Origin: Cobetia sp. cqz5-12
GTDB lineage: Bacteria > Pseudomonadota > Gammaproteobacteria > Pseudomonadales > Halomonadaceae
DNA length: 64,000 nt
Assembly: GCF_016495405.1 (NCBI RefSeq)
Contig: NZ_CP044522.1
Coordinates: 3,457,638-3,521,637, forward strand
Direction of reading: 5' to 3'
A program made the translations under genes and the position numbers. The notes below the pieces were generated by a model, which searched no databases, was not told the DNA's origin, and was given only the letters and a program-made list of their open reading frames with translations. Within the stretch, counting starts at the first letter, position 1; each line of letters starts with the position of its first letter. Below are positions 1-8,946 of this stretch, piece by piece.

Positions 1-293
1 TCGCCTACCGTGGCATCACCACTGGCCCACGCTTCGGCCCGCTGCGCGCCGTGACCGATGGTCTGGCCGCCGGTGACCGAGTACTGGCTGCGGGTCCCGC
101 CAAGGCAGGACCCGGCATGCCGATCACCCCCAAGCTGATCGAAATGCCCGATGACGGCGCCCTCAAGTCACTCGCTGCACGTGTCTCACGCCTGCAGGCG
201 CAGCAGACCGCCCAACAGCTGAATCAGGACAACGATCAGAACGCCGCGGAACTCGCCGAGGCCGAGCGCCAGGCAGCCGGAGGTCGTTCGTGA
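1..293 (+). CDS. RND efflux membrane fusion protein, C-terminal part
   Basis: This reading frame is open from the left edge (frame starting at base 3) and stops at 291-293, so only about the last 96 residues are present. The visible part has the membrane-proximal pattern of AcrA/MexE-type periplasmic adaptors: a short beta segment, then a run reading DGLAAGDRVLAAGPAKAGPG, which in this family describes the final barrel. A polar, Gln/Ala-rich tail of about 45 residues follows. The stop overlaps the GTG start of the pump gene by four bases (GTGA), so the two are translationally coupled and should form one inner-membrane complex. The ATG at 51 is internal and not the real start. The family call rests partly on the pump next door. 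Confidence 0.8.
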   Translation, partial: AYRGITTGPRFGPLRAVTDGLAAGDRVLAAGPAKAGPGMPITPKLIEMPDDGALKSLAARVSRLQAQQTAQQLNQDNDQNAAELAEAERQAAGGRS

Positions 294-3200
294 ACATCTC
301 CGGTTTCTTCATCAAGCGCCCGGTCTTCGCCGCGGTGCTGTCGATCCTGATCGTCATCGGCGGGATGCTATCGCTGTTCAAGCTGCCCATCTCCGAGTAT
401 CCCGAAGTCGTGCCACCCACCGTGGTGGTACGCGCCAACTATCCGGGTGCCAACCCGGAGGTCATCGGATCAACCGTTGCCACGCCGCTGGAGCAGGAGA
501 TCACCGGCGTCGAAGGCATGTTGTACATGGATTCCCAGGCGACCTCCGATGGTAACCTGACCCTGACCGCGACCTTTGCACTGGGCACCGATCTGGACAA
601 GGCCCAGGTGCAGGTGCAGAACCGTGTGGCACGTGCCACGCCACGCCTGCCGCAGGAGGTGCAGCAACTCGGCATCACCACCGAGAAGGCCTCGCCCAAC
701 CTGACGATGGTGGTCCACCTGACCTCCCCGGATGGCCGCTATGACCAGCTGTGGCTGTCCAACTACGCGCGCCTGAATCTCAAGGACAATCTCGCCCGTC
801 TCGACGGGGTCGGTGACGTGCGCCTGTTCGGTGCCGGTGAGTACTCGATGCGTGTGTGGCTGGACCCGGACGCCGTGGCGGCCCGCGGACTGTCTGCCGG
901 CGACGTGATCAGTGCGCTGCGTGCGCAGAACCAGCAGGTCGCCGCCGGCTCCGTCGGCGCCCAGCCCGCACCGGATGACAACCAGTTCCAGCGTCTTCTC
1001 AATGTCCGTGGCCGCCTGGAAAGCACCGAAGAATTCGAGAACATCGTCATCCGCGTCGATGAAGATGGCCGCCTGACACGCCTGAAGGATGTCGCGCGTG
1101 TCGAACTGGGCGCCGACAGCTATTCGCTGCGCGCGCAGCTGGATGGCAAGGATGCCGTGGCGATGCCGATCTTCCAGCGCCCCGGTTCGAATGCCATCGC
1201 GCTGTCGGATTCCGTACGCGAGCGCATGAGCGAGATGTCCGACGCCTTCCCGGATGGCGTCAGCTACGACATCGTCTACGACCCGACGGTCTTCGTGCGT
1301 GGCTCCATCGAGGCGGTCATCGACACTCTGTTCGAGGCCATCCTGCTGGTGGTGATCGTGGTGATCCTGTTCCTGCAGACCTGGCGCGCCTCGATCATTC
1401 CGCTGATCGCGGTGCCAGTCTCGCTGATCGGGACGTTTGCGGTCATGCAGCTGATGGGCGTATCGATCAATACGCTGTCGCTGTTCGGACTGGTGCTTGC
1501 CATCGGCATCGTCGTCGATGACGCCATCGTGGTAGTGGAGAATGTCGAGCGCAACATCGAGCTGGGCCATTCGCCCATCGAGGCCACCCAGATCGCCATG
1601 CGCGAGGTGACAGGTCCGATCATCGCCATCGCGCTGGTGCTGACGGCGGTATTCGTGCCGACGGCCTTCATCAGCGGCCTGAGCGGTCAGTTCTACAAGC
1701 AGTTCGCGCTGACCATCACCATCTCGACGATCATCTCGGCCTTCAACTCGCTGACATTGTCACCGGCGCTCTCCGCCCTGCTGCTCAAGCCGCATGGCAG
1801 CAAGCCGGACTGGCTGACGCGCGTCATCGACGGCCTGTTCGGTCGCTGGCTGTTCGCACCGTTCAACCGCGCCTTCAATGCGATGGCCAACGGCTATACC
1901 GGCCTGATCAAGAAACTGCTGCGCTTCGGTGTCATCGTCGGCGTGATCTATCTGGCCCTGCTCGGCGCCACCGGCAAGCTGTTCGACAGCGTGCCCGGCG
2001 GTTTCATTCCGGGGCAGGACAAGCAATACCTGGTCGCGATGGCCCAGCTGCCGGATGCGGCAAGCCTTGATCGCACATCCGAGGTCATCGACGAGATGCA
2101 GGCCCTGGCGCTGGACACACCGGGCGTGGCGCACACCGTGGCCTTCCCCGGCCTGTCGGTGAACGGCTTCGTCAATGCCTCCAACTCCGGCATCGTGTTC
2201 GCGACCCTCGAGGACTTCGATGAGCGCCAGTCTCCGGAGCTGTCCGGACAGGCGATCGCCGCTCAGCTGAACCAGAAATTCGCCGGTATCGACGAGGCCT
2301 TCGTCGCCGTCTTCCCGCCACCGCCGATTCTGGGCCTGGGCACCACCGGCGGCTTCAAGCTGCAGCTGCAGGACCGTGGCAACAAGGGCTTCGATGAGTT
2401 GTTCTCTGCCGTGCAGACCATTACCGCCAAGGGCAACGCTGACCCGCGCTTGACCAGTGTCTACTCCAGCTTCCGCATCCAGGTGCCGCAGTACGACATC
2501 GATCTGGATCGCGAGCAGGCGATGATCATGGGCGTACCGGTGGAGCGTGCCTTCGAGACCCTGCAGGTCTACATGGGCTCGCTGTACGTCAACGACTTCA
2601 ACCGCTTCGGGCGTACCTATCAGGTACGCGCCCAGGCAGAGCAGTCGGCGCGTCTCGACCCGGATGACATCCGCAACCTCAAGGTACGCAGCGACAACGG
2701 GCGCATGATTCCGCTGGGCAGCTTCGTCAAGGTGACACCGACCACCGGCCCGGACCGCGTGATGCACTACAACACATTCGTCAGTGCCGATATCAACGGC
2801 TCACCGGCGCCGGGCGTCTCCAGCGATCAGGCCAAGGCCGCCATCGAGGAAGTGCTGGCCGACAACCTGCCACAGGGCATCGGCTACGAGTGGACGGAGG
2901 TGACCTACCAGCAGGTGCTGGCCGGCAACACCATGATCTACATCTTCCCGCTGGTGGTGCTGCTGGTATTCCTGGTGCTGGCCGCCCAGTACGAGAGCTG
3001 GTCGCTGCCGCTGGCGATCATCCTGATCGTGCCGATGACGCTGCTGTCGGCGCTGGCTGGCGTGTGGCTGACGGGGGGCGACAACAACATCTTCACGCGG
3101 ATCGGCTTGATCGTGCTGGTGGCGCTGGCGTGCAAGAACGCCATCCTGCTGGTCGAGTTCGCTCGCGAGCAGCAGCATGAAGGTCAGAGTCGTCTGGACG

Positions 3201-3484
3201 CCGTGCTGACAGCCTGTCGCCTGCGTCTGCGCCCCATCCTGATGACATCCGTGGCCTTCACCGCGGGTGTGGTGCCACTGGTGCTGGCCACCGGTGCCGG
3301 CAGCGAAATGCGTCAGGCCATGGGCGTGGCGGTGTTCTCCGGGATGATCGGCGTCACCGTGTTCGGTCTGCTGCTGACACCGCTGTTCTATGTCGGTATC
3401 CGTCGCCTGGTCGAGAAACGTGCATCGCATCAGGACGCTGACACGCCGGACAGCAATGCCGGGTCAGGCCGCCACAGTCATTGA
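290..3484 (+). CDS. mexF: RND multidrug efflux pump, MexF-like (HAE1 family)
   Basis: A 1064-residue inner-membrane proton/drug antiporter of the hydrophobe/amphiphile efflux family. The N-terminus reads FFIKRPVFAAVLSILIVIGG, followed by the EYPEVVPPTVVV segment that I recognise from Pseudomonas MexF. The proton-relay region GIVVDDAIVVVEN, with its two adjacent aspartates in TM4, is intact. The porter-domain stretch FNRFGRTYQVRAQA and the late TM segment ACKNAILLVEFA also fit MexF. Length matches the family (about 1060). The start is GTG at 290, overlapping the adaptor stop. No outer-membrane channel gene follows, so the pump either uses a channel encoded elsewhere or one lying upstream of the window. 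The symbol reflects close resemblance; substrates are not shown by sequence. About 190 bp without a gene follow. Confidence 0.93.
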   Translation: MNISGFFIKRPVFAAVLSILIVIGGMLSLFKLPISEYPEVVPPTVVVRANYPGANPEVIGSTVATPLEQEITGVEGMLYMDSQATSDGNLTLTATFALGTDLDKAQVQVQNRVARATPRLPQEVQQLGITTEKASPNLTMVVHLTSPDGRYDQLWLSNYARLNLKDNLARLDGVGDVRLFGAGEYSMRVWLDPDAVAARGLSAGDVISALRAQNQQVAAGSVGAQPAPDDNQFQRLLNVRGRLESTEEFENIVIRVDEDGRLTRLKDVARVELGADSYSLRAQLDGKDAVAMPIFQRPGSNAIALSDSVRERMSEMSDAFPDGVSYDIVYDPTVFVRGSIEAVIDTLFEAILLVVIVVILFLQTWRASIIPLIAVPVSLIGTFAVMQLMGVSINTLSLFGLVLAIGIVVDDAIVVVENVERNIELGHSPIEATQIAMREVTGPIIAIALVLTAVFVPTAFISGLSGQFYKQFALTITISTIISAFNSLTLSPALSALLLKPHGSKPDWLTRVIDGLFGRWLFAPFNRAFNAMANGYTGLIKKLLRFGVIVGVIYLALLGATGKLFDSVPGGFIPGQDKQYLVAMAQLPDAASLDRTSEVIDEMQALALDTPGVAHTVAFPGLSVNGFVNASNSGIVFATLEDFDERQSPELSGQAIAAQLNQKFAGIDEAFVAVFPPPPILGLGTTGGFKLQLQDRGNKGFDELFSAVQTITAKGNADPRLTSVYSSFRIQVPQYDIDLDREQAMIMGVPVERAFETLQVYMGSLYVNDFNRFGRTYQVRAQAEQSARLDPDDIRNLKVRSDNGRMIPLGSFVKVTPTTGPDRVMHYNTFVSADINGSPAPGVSSDQAKAAIEEVLADNLPQGIGYEWTEVTYQQVLAGNTMIYIFPLVVLLVFLVLAAQYESWSLPLAIILIVPMTLLSALAGVWLTGGDNNIFTRIGLIVLVALACKNAILLVEFAREQQHEGQSRLDAVLTACRLRLRPILMTSVAFTAGVVPLVLATGAGSEMRQAMGVAVFSGMIGVTVFGLLLTPLFYVGIRRLVEKRASHQDADTPDSNAGSGRHSH

Positions 3485-3674
3485 TACGACCACTGATACG
3501 TCCACTCTCCCGAGAGATCGAGGATAGGCAAACGCCACGGGGCGTCGCGGCTTCAGCAACCACTGAAGCATTGACTCCCCGTTGGCAACACTGCCATTCC
3601 GTTCGTGGCATGTTTACTGCTCACGACTCTCGGCATAATGCCCATCAATATCTACCCACTCGGGAGCAGGTGCC

Positions 3675-4085
3675 ATGTACGCCGACACCTTCAATGATCT
3701 GGCCCTCGAGGCCGAACTCGAAAACTTCGCGCACCGCTGGTTCTCCATGCTCAACCGCATGGCGCCTGCTATCGAACTGGCGGAGCTGCTGGGCGAGGAG
3801 GCTTCCATCCAACTGCTCGATGAAACCCTGACCGGCAACGAGTACCTGGCCAACTGGGAGCAACGTCGCAGCGAGCTGCTGGTCAATGGCCATGCACTCG
3901 GTTGGGTGCGAGCGCAGCGCAACAGCCTCGACAGCGCTACCCTGCGCATGGGCGGTGAGCACCGCGCCGCCATGCGTGATGGCAGCGTGTTGCACACGCA
4001 TTTCGACGCCGAGTGGGTGCTCGACCTGAGCTGGGGCGAGCCGCGCATCCAGAGCATCAAGCTGCTGGATATGCGCACGCTGTAA
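3675..4085 (+). CDS. conserved-looking protein of unknown function, 136 aa
   Basis: A 136-residue soluble, acidic protein with no signal peptide, membrane segment or cysteine motif. It begins MYADTFNDLALEAELENFAH and is helical in its first half, while the second half alternates in a beta-like manner (RMGGEHRAAMRDGSVLHTHF). That overall shape recalls small NTF2/SnoaL-like folds, but I do not recognise the family and assign no function. The start at 3675 has a purine-rich GGGAGCAGG a few bases upstream. A CATAAT hexamer at 3634-3639 could be its -10 box. It is a single-gene unit: the pump gene ends 190 bp upstream and a strong hairpin terminator follows the stop within 10 bases. Confidence 0.75.
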   Translation: MYADTFNDLALEAELENFAHRWFSMLNRMAPAIELAELLGEEASIQLLDETLTGNEYLANWEQRRSELLVNGHALGWVRAQRNSLDSATLRMGGEHRAAMRDGSVLHTHFDAEWVLDLSWGEPRIQSIKLLDMRTL

Positions 4086-4094
4086 CACGATAGG

Positions 4095-4146
4095 CAGACA
4101 GCAAAAGGCCCCGTCACCTTGGAGTGACGGGGCCTTTTGCTGTCTG
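4095..4146. terminator. bidirectional intrinsic terminator
   Basis: A perfect 23-bp inverted repeat (arms 4095-4117 and 4124-4146, 6-base loop) with a GC-rich core CCCCGTCAC flanked by A4 and T4 runs. It lies between the convergent unknown gene on the plus strand and the nucleotidyltransferase gene on the minus strand, so it can serve both. Confidence 0.9.
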
Positions 4147-4210
4147 AGGACCTGCTTCCAGCGCATGTGACTGCTTTCAGTTTCAGCCCCTCTGTCTAAG
4201 CCCCTCTTTC

Positions 4211-4819
4211 TCAGTCTCTGAGCTTCAGCATCGCTGGCGTATCGATGTCGTGATGGATACCGACATCACCGACTGTCACCTGACGAAGCGCCTCGCGATG
4301 TCGCGCGATCACCTCGCGCGCGCCCTCGCCGCTCTCGAGCGTCGCAAGCTCTGCCCACAGCGCCCGCCCGAACAGCACCGGATGCCCGGGGCCGCCCTCG
4401 CCTTCAAGGCTCGGCCGCACGATATGCAGGCCATCGGCCTGGGCCTGCAGGGCATGAAAGGTCTGCGGCGTGATCTGCGCCATGTCCGCCAGCCAGACTG
4501 CCGCCACCTGCACATGCGCCAATGTCGCTTCATCACTGAGCTGACGGAAGGCATCGCCAAGACTGGCACCGAGGCCGTTGCCCGCCTGTGGCGCACGCCA
4601 GATCCGCCGGGCATGCTCACGCGCGAAGTCATCTCCCAGCAGTGCGGCGGGGTCATCGTCCTCACGCAGCAGCAGGCGCCAGCCCACCTCGCAGGACATG
4701 ACCCGCGACAGCGTCGCCAACAGCAGTGTCTGACCATCCGCCAGACGTGCCTGACGCTTGTCACTGCCGAAGCGGCGACTCTGCCCAGCCGCCATGACCA
4801 GGATGATCGACTCATCCAT
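4211..4819 (-). CDS. MocA/MobA-like molybdenum cofactor nucleotidyltransferase
   Basis: A 202-residue NTP-transferase of the family that adds a nucleotide (usually CMP) to molybdopterin for xanthine-oxidase-type enzymes. The N-terminal nucleotide-binding loop is ILVMAAGQSRRFGSDKRQA (consensus LAAGxSxRxGxxK), and GGPGHPVLFGRALW near residue 145 is the family's second signature. I chose ATG at 4819 over the TTG two codons upstream because GGGAGG sits six bases before it, while the TTG would lie within the SD spacing. It follows xdhC with a 33-bp gap and ends the molybdenum hydroxylase cluster, so its product probably matures the neighbouring oxidoreductase. Whether it makes MCD, MGD or another form cannot be told here. 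Confidence 0.85.
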   Translation of the reverse strand: MDESIILVMAAGQSRRFGSDKRQARLADGQTLLLATLSRVMSCEVGWRLLLREDDDPAALLGDDFAREHARRIWRAPQAGNGLGASLGDAFRQLSDEATLAHVQVAAVWLADMAQITPQTFHALQAQADGLHIVRPSLEGEGGPGHPVLFGRALWAELATLESGEGAREVIARHREALRQVTVGDVGIHHDIDTPAMLKLRD

Positions 4820-4852
4820 GGGCAACCTCCCTGACGAATCCAGCGAGCAGCT

Positions 4853-5878
4853 TCACAGGCTCCCGCGAGCTCGGCCACGGCGGATGCGCACGATATCGGC
4901 CATCACCGCCAGCGCGATCTCGGCCGGTGTCTTGCTGCCCAGATTCAGCCCGATCGGCATCGCGATGCGCGCAATCTCCTCGGCGCTGAGTCCACCGCTG
5001 CGTGCCAGCCGCTCGGCGCGCGCCTGAGAGGTACGTTGCGAGCCCATCACGCCGATATAGAACGCGGGCTGACGTACCGCCTCGATCATCGCCAGGTCAT
5101 CGATACGCGGGTCGTGGGTCAGCGCGACCACGGCGGTGGCGGCATGACAGCCGCCGGCAGCGATGAAGCGTGACGGCAGCTCGCGGCGCAGGGTGACGCC
5201 GGCAAGCGGTGCCTTGCGGGCATCCCAGTCGGCCAGCACTTCCTCGCGTGGCTCGCAGATGATCACCTCGAAGCCGAGACTGACGGCGAAGGCTGCGCAG
5301 GCTTCCGCCACCGGCGAGAGGCCCGCCAGCAGCAGACGCGCCACCGGCCCGACCCGTAGCTGATAGCCGCACACCTCCCCCGCGGGGCCCCTGAGCGGCT
5401 CGACCCGCTCCCCCAGCCCGCTGTCCTGTTGAAGCGTACGCGCGCCATCCCCCGCCAGCATCACCTGCCGCAGACGCGGCGTCTGGCCCTCGAGTGCCGC
5501 GCGCAGCGCCTCGAGATGCGCGATGTCCGCGTCGCAGGCCGTGAAGCGCTCGACCAGCACCTCCAGAATGCCGCCGCAGGGCAAGGCGATCCCCGCCCCC
5601 TGATGGCCGCCCTCTCCGTAGCGGATCACCTGGGCGGGCGCGGTGAATTCCCCGTCAGCCAGGCGCGCCAGAAAGTCCTCCTCGACACAGCCGCCGGACA
5701 GCGAGCCACGATGTTGCCCCTCCTCACGCGCCACCAGCCAGGTACCCGGCTCTCGCGGTGAGGAGCCGAAGGTGGACAGCACCGTACACAGCCAGATCGG
5801 GCTGTCAGGGCACGTGCCATCTGCGGGTACCAGCCAGTCGATCGCCTGACAGATCACTTCAAGATCAAGATGTTGCAT
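4853..5878 (-). CDS. XdhC/CoxI family molybdenum hydroxylase maturation protein
   Basis: An approximately 341-residue cytoplasmic protein of the XdhC/CoxI family. Members bind molybdenum cofactor and help insert its sulfurated form into xanthine-dehydrogenase-type enzymes. The N-terminal domain carries the signature STFGSSPREPG and the GSLSGGCVEEDF motif with its conserved cysteine. The C-terminal half (from about residue 190) is a Rossmann-like XdhC_C domain with VVALTHDPRIDD and FYIGVMGSQRTSQAR. The start is ATG at 5878; a TTG directly before it is equally in frame, and neither has a strong SD. It sits between the molybdopterin subunit gene and the nucleotidyltransferase gene, on the same strand. 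A hairpin upstream may separate its transcript from the oxidoreductase genes. Confidence 0.9.
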   Translation of the reverse strand: MQHLDLEVICQAIDWLVPADGTCPDSPIWLCTVLSTFGSSPREPGTWLVAREEGQHRGSLSGGCVEEDFLARLADGEFTAPAQVIRYGEGGHQGAGIALPCGGILEVLVERFTACDADIAHLEALRAALEGQTPRLRQVMLAGDGARTLQQDSGLGERVEPLRGPAGEVCGYQLRVGPVARLLLAGLSPVAEACAAFAVSLGFEVIICEPREEVLADWDARKAPLAGVTLRRELPSRFIAAGGCHAATAVVALTHDPRIDDLAMIEAVRQPAFYIGVMGSQRTSQARAERLARSGGLSAEEIARIAMPIGLNLGSKTPAEIALAVMADIVRIRRGRARGSL

Positions 5879-5926
5879 CAATAATCACTCATATCAGAAG
5901 CCTGCACTCGGCCTGAAGACACGAAA

Positions 5927-5956
5927 CCCGCCACCCGGGCATGCCGGAGTGGCGGG
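5927..5956 (-). terminator. probable terminator after the oxidoreductase genes
   Basis: Arms CCCGCCAC (5927-5934) and GTGGCGGG (5949-5956), with an inner CCGG/CCGG pair. On the minus strand the hairpin comes about 26 bases after the molybdopterin-subunit stop and is followed by TTTCGT. It would partly separate that transcript from xdhC. Confidence 0.5.
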
Positions 5957-5981
5957 AATCAGACGAATTCACCGGTGAGGA

Positions 5982-8366
5982 TCAGGCCTCGCTGAGCGCG
6001 GCCTTGAGCGCCGCCGGGCGCATCGGCAGATCACGCAGACGCACGCCGACCGCATGCTGGATGGCATTGGCCACCGCCGGTGCGACCACCGTGGTGCCCG
6101 GCTCGCCGAGACCGACCGGCATCTCGGTGCTGTCGACGAACTCGAGATCCATCTGCGGCACCTGATGCATGCGCAGCGGCTGGTAGGCACCCAGGTTCTG
6201 CGCCACCGGGCCACCCTCGCGGTATTCGGTGCCTTCGTGCAGCGCCATCGAGACGCCCCACAAGAGCGAGCCCTCCAGCTGCGCCATGGCGCCATCCGGG
6301 TGTGCCAGCGTACCGGCATCGACGACACTGGTCAGCTTCTCGAGCTTGACCTCGCCAGTGGCGCGATCGACCTTGACCCGTGCCACGCAGGCCACCCAGG
6401 TCGGCATGCTGCGTTCCTGACCGAAGCTCAGCGCCACGCCCATGCCGGTATCTGCCGGCAGGCTGTCACGCTCGCTCCAGCCGGACTTCTCCATCACGCG
6501 CGTGAGCACATTGCGCAGGCGCTCGGCGCCGCCCGTGCTGACCGGTGCCTTGCCGGCATTGCGGCCTTCGGCGTCCAGCAACGAGAGACGGAATTCGGCC
6601 GGGTCCTGCTCGGCGGCCAGCGCCAGCTCATCGATATGCTGCTCGACCGCCCACAACGTCCAGCCCGGTGCGACGGAGCGCAGATACCCGGGCACGAAGG
6701 CCTCGTGAGCGACCTTGTTCTGCTGCGCCCAGACACGCTGGGTGCCGACGTTGTACCAGTGGTCCGCGCCACTGATGGAGAAGGAGTCGAGCTTGCCGCC
6801 ACCTTCGATGGCTTCTGCCATGAAAGCTGGCATCAGGGCTGCCGTCGGCCAGCCGGCGGCGGCGGCGTGCTCGGAGGCCACCACGCGGCCCTCGGCATCG
6901 AGACCGGAACGCAGGCGCTGCACAGAGGGCGAGCGCACGCAATCGAAGCGGCTGTCATCCGGGCGCGTGAAGATCATCTTCACCGGACGCCCCACGGCCT
7001 TGGCCGCCAGCGCCACCGGTACGGCGTAGTCACCGTGCAGACGACGGCCGAAGCCACCACCCAGATACAGCTGGTGATGGGTGACCTTGCCTTCCTCGAG
7101 CTCCAGCGCCTTGGTGACCAGCGAGGTCAGCAGGGACTGCTGCTGATTGCCGCAGTGGATGTGCCAGTGGCCATCCTCTTCATAGGCCAGCGCATTGGCC
7201 GGCTCCAGCGTGAAGTGCAGCACGCTTGAGGTGGTGAAGGTGGATTCCACCATGGTGACGGCATTCTCGAGCAACGGTGCAGGGTCGCCCTGATCCACCA
7301 GCAATGAGCCATTGTCGCGGCTCGGGGCGCTGACCAGTCGTTGGCCCTCGGCCTGGATCGCCGTCTCGTCGACCTGATAGCTGTCGCCCTTGCTCCACTC
7401 GACCTTGAGCAGGTCGGTGGCACGCATGGCCGCCGAGAAGTTGTCGGCGATGACCGCCAACCATCCTTGGCAGATGCCGGACGGGTCCTTGAGCTCGATG
7501 GTCTGGCGATAGCCGATGACCTTGCGGGCTTCGCTGTCATCGACGGCCGTGACCTTGCAGCCGAAGCGGCTTGGCGGCATTACAGGACGTGCGTGCAATG
7601 TCTTGCCGACACGCGCCTCGATATCTTCCGGCAGGGTGTAGTCGATGCCGTAGACCGCCTGACCGTTGGTCTTGGGCGGCACGTCCAGCGCGTTGCCCTT
7701 GGTGCCGAGCACGCGGCGCTCGGAGGCCGGCTTGAGCTCGATGGCCGCCAGCTCATCTTCCGTGAAGCTGCGCTCGAGGCCCGCGGCGACGATCTCGCCA
7801 TAGCCCAGCGACTGCTCACCGCTGATGACGCGTCCCTTGCGCGCCTTGCAGCTCTCGACGGACACGCCCATCTGCTGAGCGCCCGCTTCGATCAACGCGA
7901 TACGCCCGGCAGCCCCCGCCTGTGACAGCGGCTGGTAGCTCTGGTGAACCGACCAGCTGCCGCCGGTGATCATGTAGCCCCACTTGGGGGCGCTGTCGAC
8001 GTAATCGACCTTGACGCTGTCCCAGTCGGCTTCCAGCTCCTCGGCCACAAGACGCGCGAGACTGGTGGCGACGTGCTGGCCCATCTCGGACTTGGTGATA
8101 TGCACGGTGACGGTGCCGTCAGTGGCGATGGCGTACCACATGGTCGGCTCGAAGGCGCCGGCGGATAGCGTCTCGCTGGCCGAGCCCTTGCCGTCTGTCC
8201 CGGCGGCCAGCGCCGCGCCGGAGACCCCGAAGGCCAGCATCGCGGAACCCGCGACACTGCCGATCAGGAAACCACGCCGCGTGATGCCGCCATGGTGGGA
8301 GGAAGACTGCTGCGTGGCCGCCAGCTCGCGCTGATGCGCGGCCAGCTGATCTTCAAACCTTGCCAT
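5982..8366 (-). CDS. Tat-exported molybdopterin-binding oxidoreductase large subunit (IorB-like)
   Basis: A 794-residue large subunit of a xanthine-oxidase-family enzyme, closest in layout to isoquinoline 1-oxidoreductase beta or aldehyde oxidoreductase subunits. Residues 28-40 read ITRRGFLIGSVAG followed by a hydrophobic Ala/Gly-rich stretch, a twin-arginine signal, so the folded holoenzyme should be exported to the periplasm. YLGGGFGRRLHGDY near residue 440 and the C-terminal GLGEPGTTVVAPAVANA, with the glutamate typical of the molybdenum active site, identify the family. The start ATG at 8366 has GAGGAG eight bases upstream and lies inside the end of the small-subunit gene (14-bp overlap), so translation is coupled. 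The small subunit lacks its own signal and probably rides along. The substrate is unknown. Confidence 0.9.
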   Translation of the reverse strand: MARFEDQLAAHQRELAATQQSSSHHGGITRRGFLIGSVAGSAMLAFGVSGAALAAGTDGKGSASETLSAGAFEPTMWYAIATDGTVTVHITKSEMGQHVATSLARLVAEELEADWDSVKVDYVDSAPKWGYMITGGSWSVHQSYQPLSQAGAAGRIALIEAGAQQMGVSVESCKARKGRVISGEQSLGYGEIVAAGLERSFTEDELAAIELKPASERRVLGTKGNALDVPPKTNGQAVYGIDYTLPEDIEARVGKTLHARPVMPPSRFGCKVTAVDDSEARKVIGYRQTIELKDPSGICQGWLAVIADNFSAAMRATDLLKVEWSKGDSYQVDETAIQAEGQRLVSAPSRDNGSLLVDQGDPAPLLENAVTMVESTFTTSSVLHFTLEPANALAYEEDGHWHIHCGNQQQSLLTSLVTKALELEEGKVTHHQLYLGGGFGRRLHGDYAVPVALAAKAVGRPVKMIFTRPDDSRFDCVRSPSVQRLRSGLDAEGRVVASEHAAAAGWPTAALMPAFMAEAIEGGGKLDSFSISGADHWYNVGTQRVWAQQNKVAHEAFVPGYLRSVAPGWTLWAVEQHIDELALAAEQDPAEFRLSLLDAEGRNAGKAPVSTGGAERLRNVLTRVMEKSGWSERDSLPADTGMGVALSFGQERSMPTWVACVARVKVDRATGEVKLEKLTSVVDAGTLAHPDGAMAQLEGSLLWGVSMALHEGTEYREGGPVAQNLGAYQPLRMHQVPQMDLEFVDSTEMPVGLGEPGTTVVAPAVANAIQHAVGVRLRDLPMRPAALKAALSEA

Positions 8367-8946
8367 GAGATGTCTCCTCGGCAGCAGAACGGCTCACGGC
8401 ATCTGCCGTGGCACGCGGATCGAATGTGCCCACTCCGGCGGTGGCGACTGTAGCCTCGGTCTGCTGGCCCATCACCTGCGCCATATCGCGCTCACTGGCG
8501 ATCGCGGCGGCACGCTTCACCGCACGATGGATACGCACGTACGCCATGCAACGACACAGGTTGCCCGCCATGGCGGCAGTGACCTGCTCATCGGTGGGGT
8601 TGGGCGTGTGCTTGAGGAAGTCGGCGGCCTGCATGATCTGGCCGGACTGGCAGTAACCGCACTGCGGCACCTGCTCCTCGACCCAGGCCTGCTGCAGCGG
8701 GTGGTCATCGTTCTCGGCCAGCCCCTCGATGGTGACGATGTCACCACCCTCGGCGGCCAGTACCGGCAGGACACAGGTGCGCGCCGCGGTGCCGTTCAGG
8801 TGGACGGTGCAGGCACCGCACTGGGCGATTCCGCAACCGAACTTGGTGCCGGTCAGGCCCAGGTGCTCACGCAGCACCCAGAGCAACGGGGTTTGCGGAT
8901 CGACCTCGAGACTGACGGCCTTGCCGTTCAGAGTGAAGTTGGCCAA
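8353..8946 (-). CDS. 2Fe-2S subunit of molybdenum hydroxylase (IorA-like)
   Basis: An approximately 197-residue electron-transfer subunit with two [2Fe-2S] clusters. The plant-ferredoxin-type site is seen as KFGCGIAQCGACTVHLNG, with a further cysteine in ARTCVLP. The helical second domain has QCGYCQSGQIMQA and GNLCRCMAYVRI. I chose the TTG at 8946 (protein beginning L/M-ANFTLNGKAV) because GAGGAG lies at the right distance upstream and homologues begin there; the longer version starting at 8967 would include that SD in its coding sequence. A C-terminal extension of about 40 residues after the second cluster is rich in Ala/Thr. It is the first gene of the cluster and overlaps the large subunit gene. 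Confidence 0.9.
   Translation of the reverse strand: MANFTLNGKAVSLEVDPQTPLLWVLREHLGLTGTKFGCGIAQCGACTVHLNGTAARTCVLPVLAAEGGDIVTIEGLAENDDHPLQQAWVEEQVPQCGYCQSGQIMQAADFLKHTPNPTDEQVTAAMAGNLCRCMAYVRIHRAVKRAAAIASERDMAQVMGQQTEATVATAGVGTFDPRATADAVSRSAAEETSHGKV

Noticed and set aside
470..1570. Minus-strand frame of 366 codons inside the RND pump gene
   Set aside because: A His/Asp/Gln/Arg-rich product typical of the complement of high-GC coding DNA; the plus-strand protein is a clear MexF-like pump.
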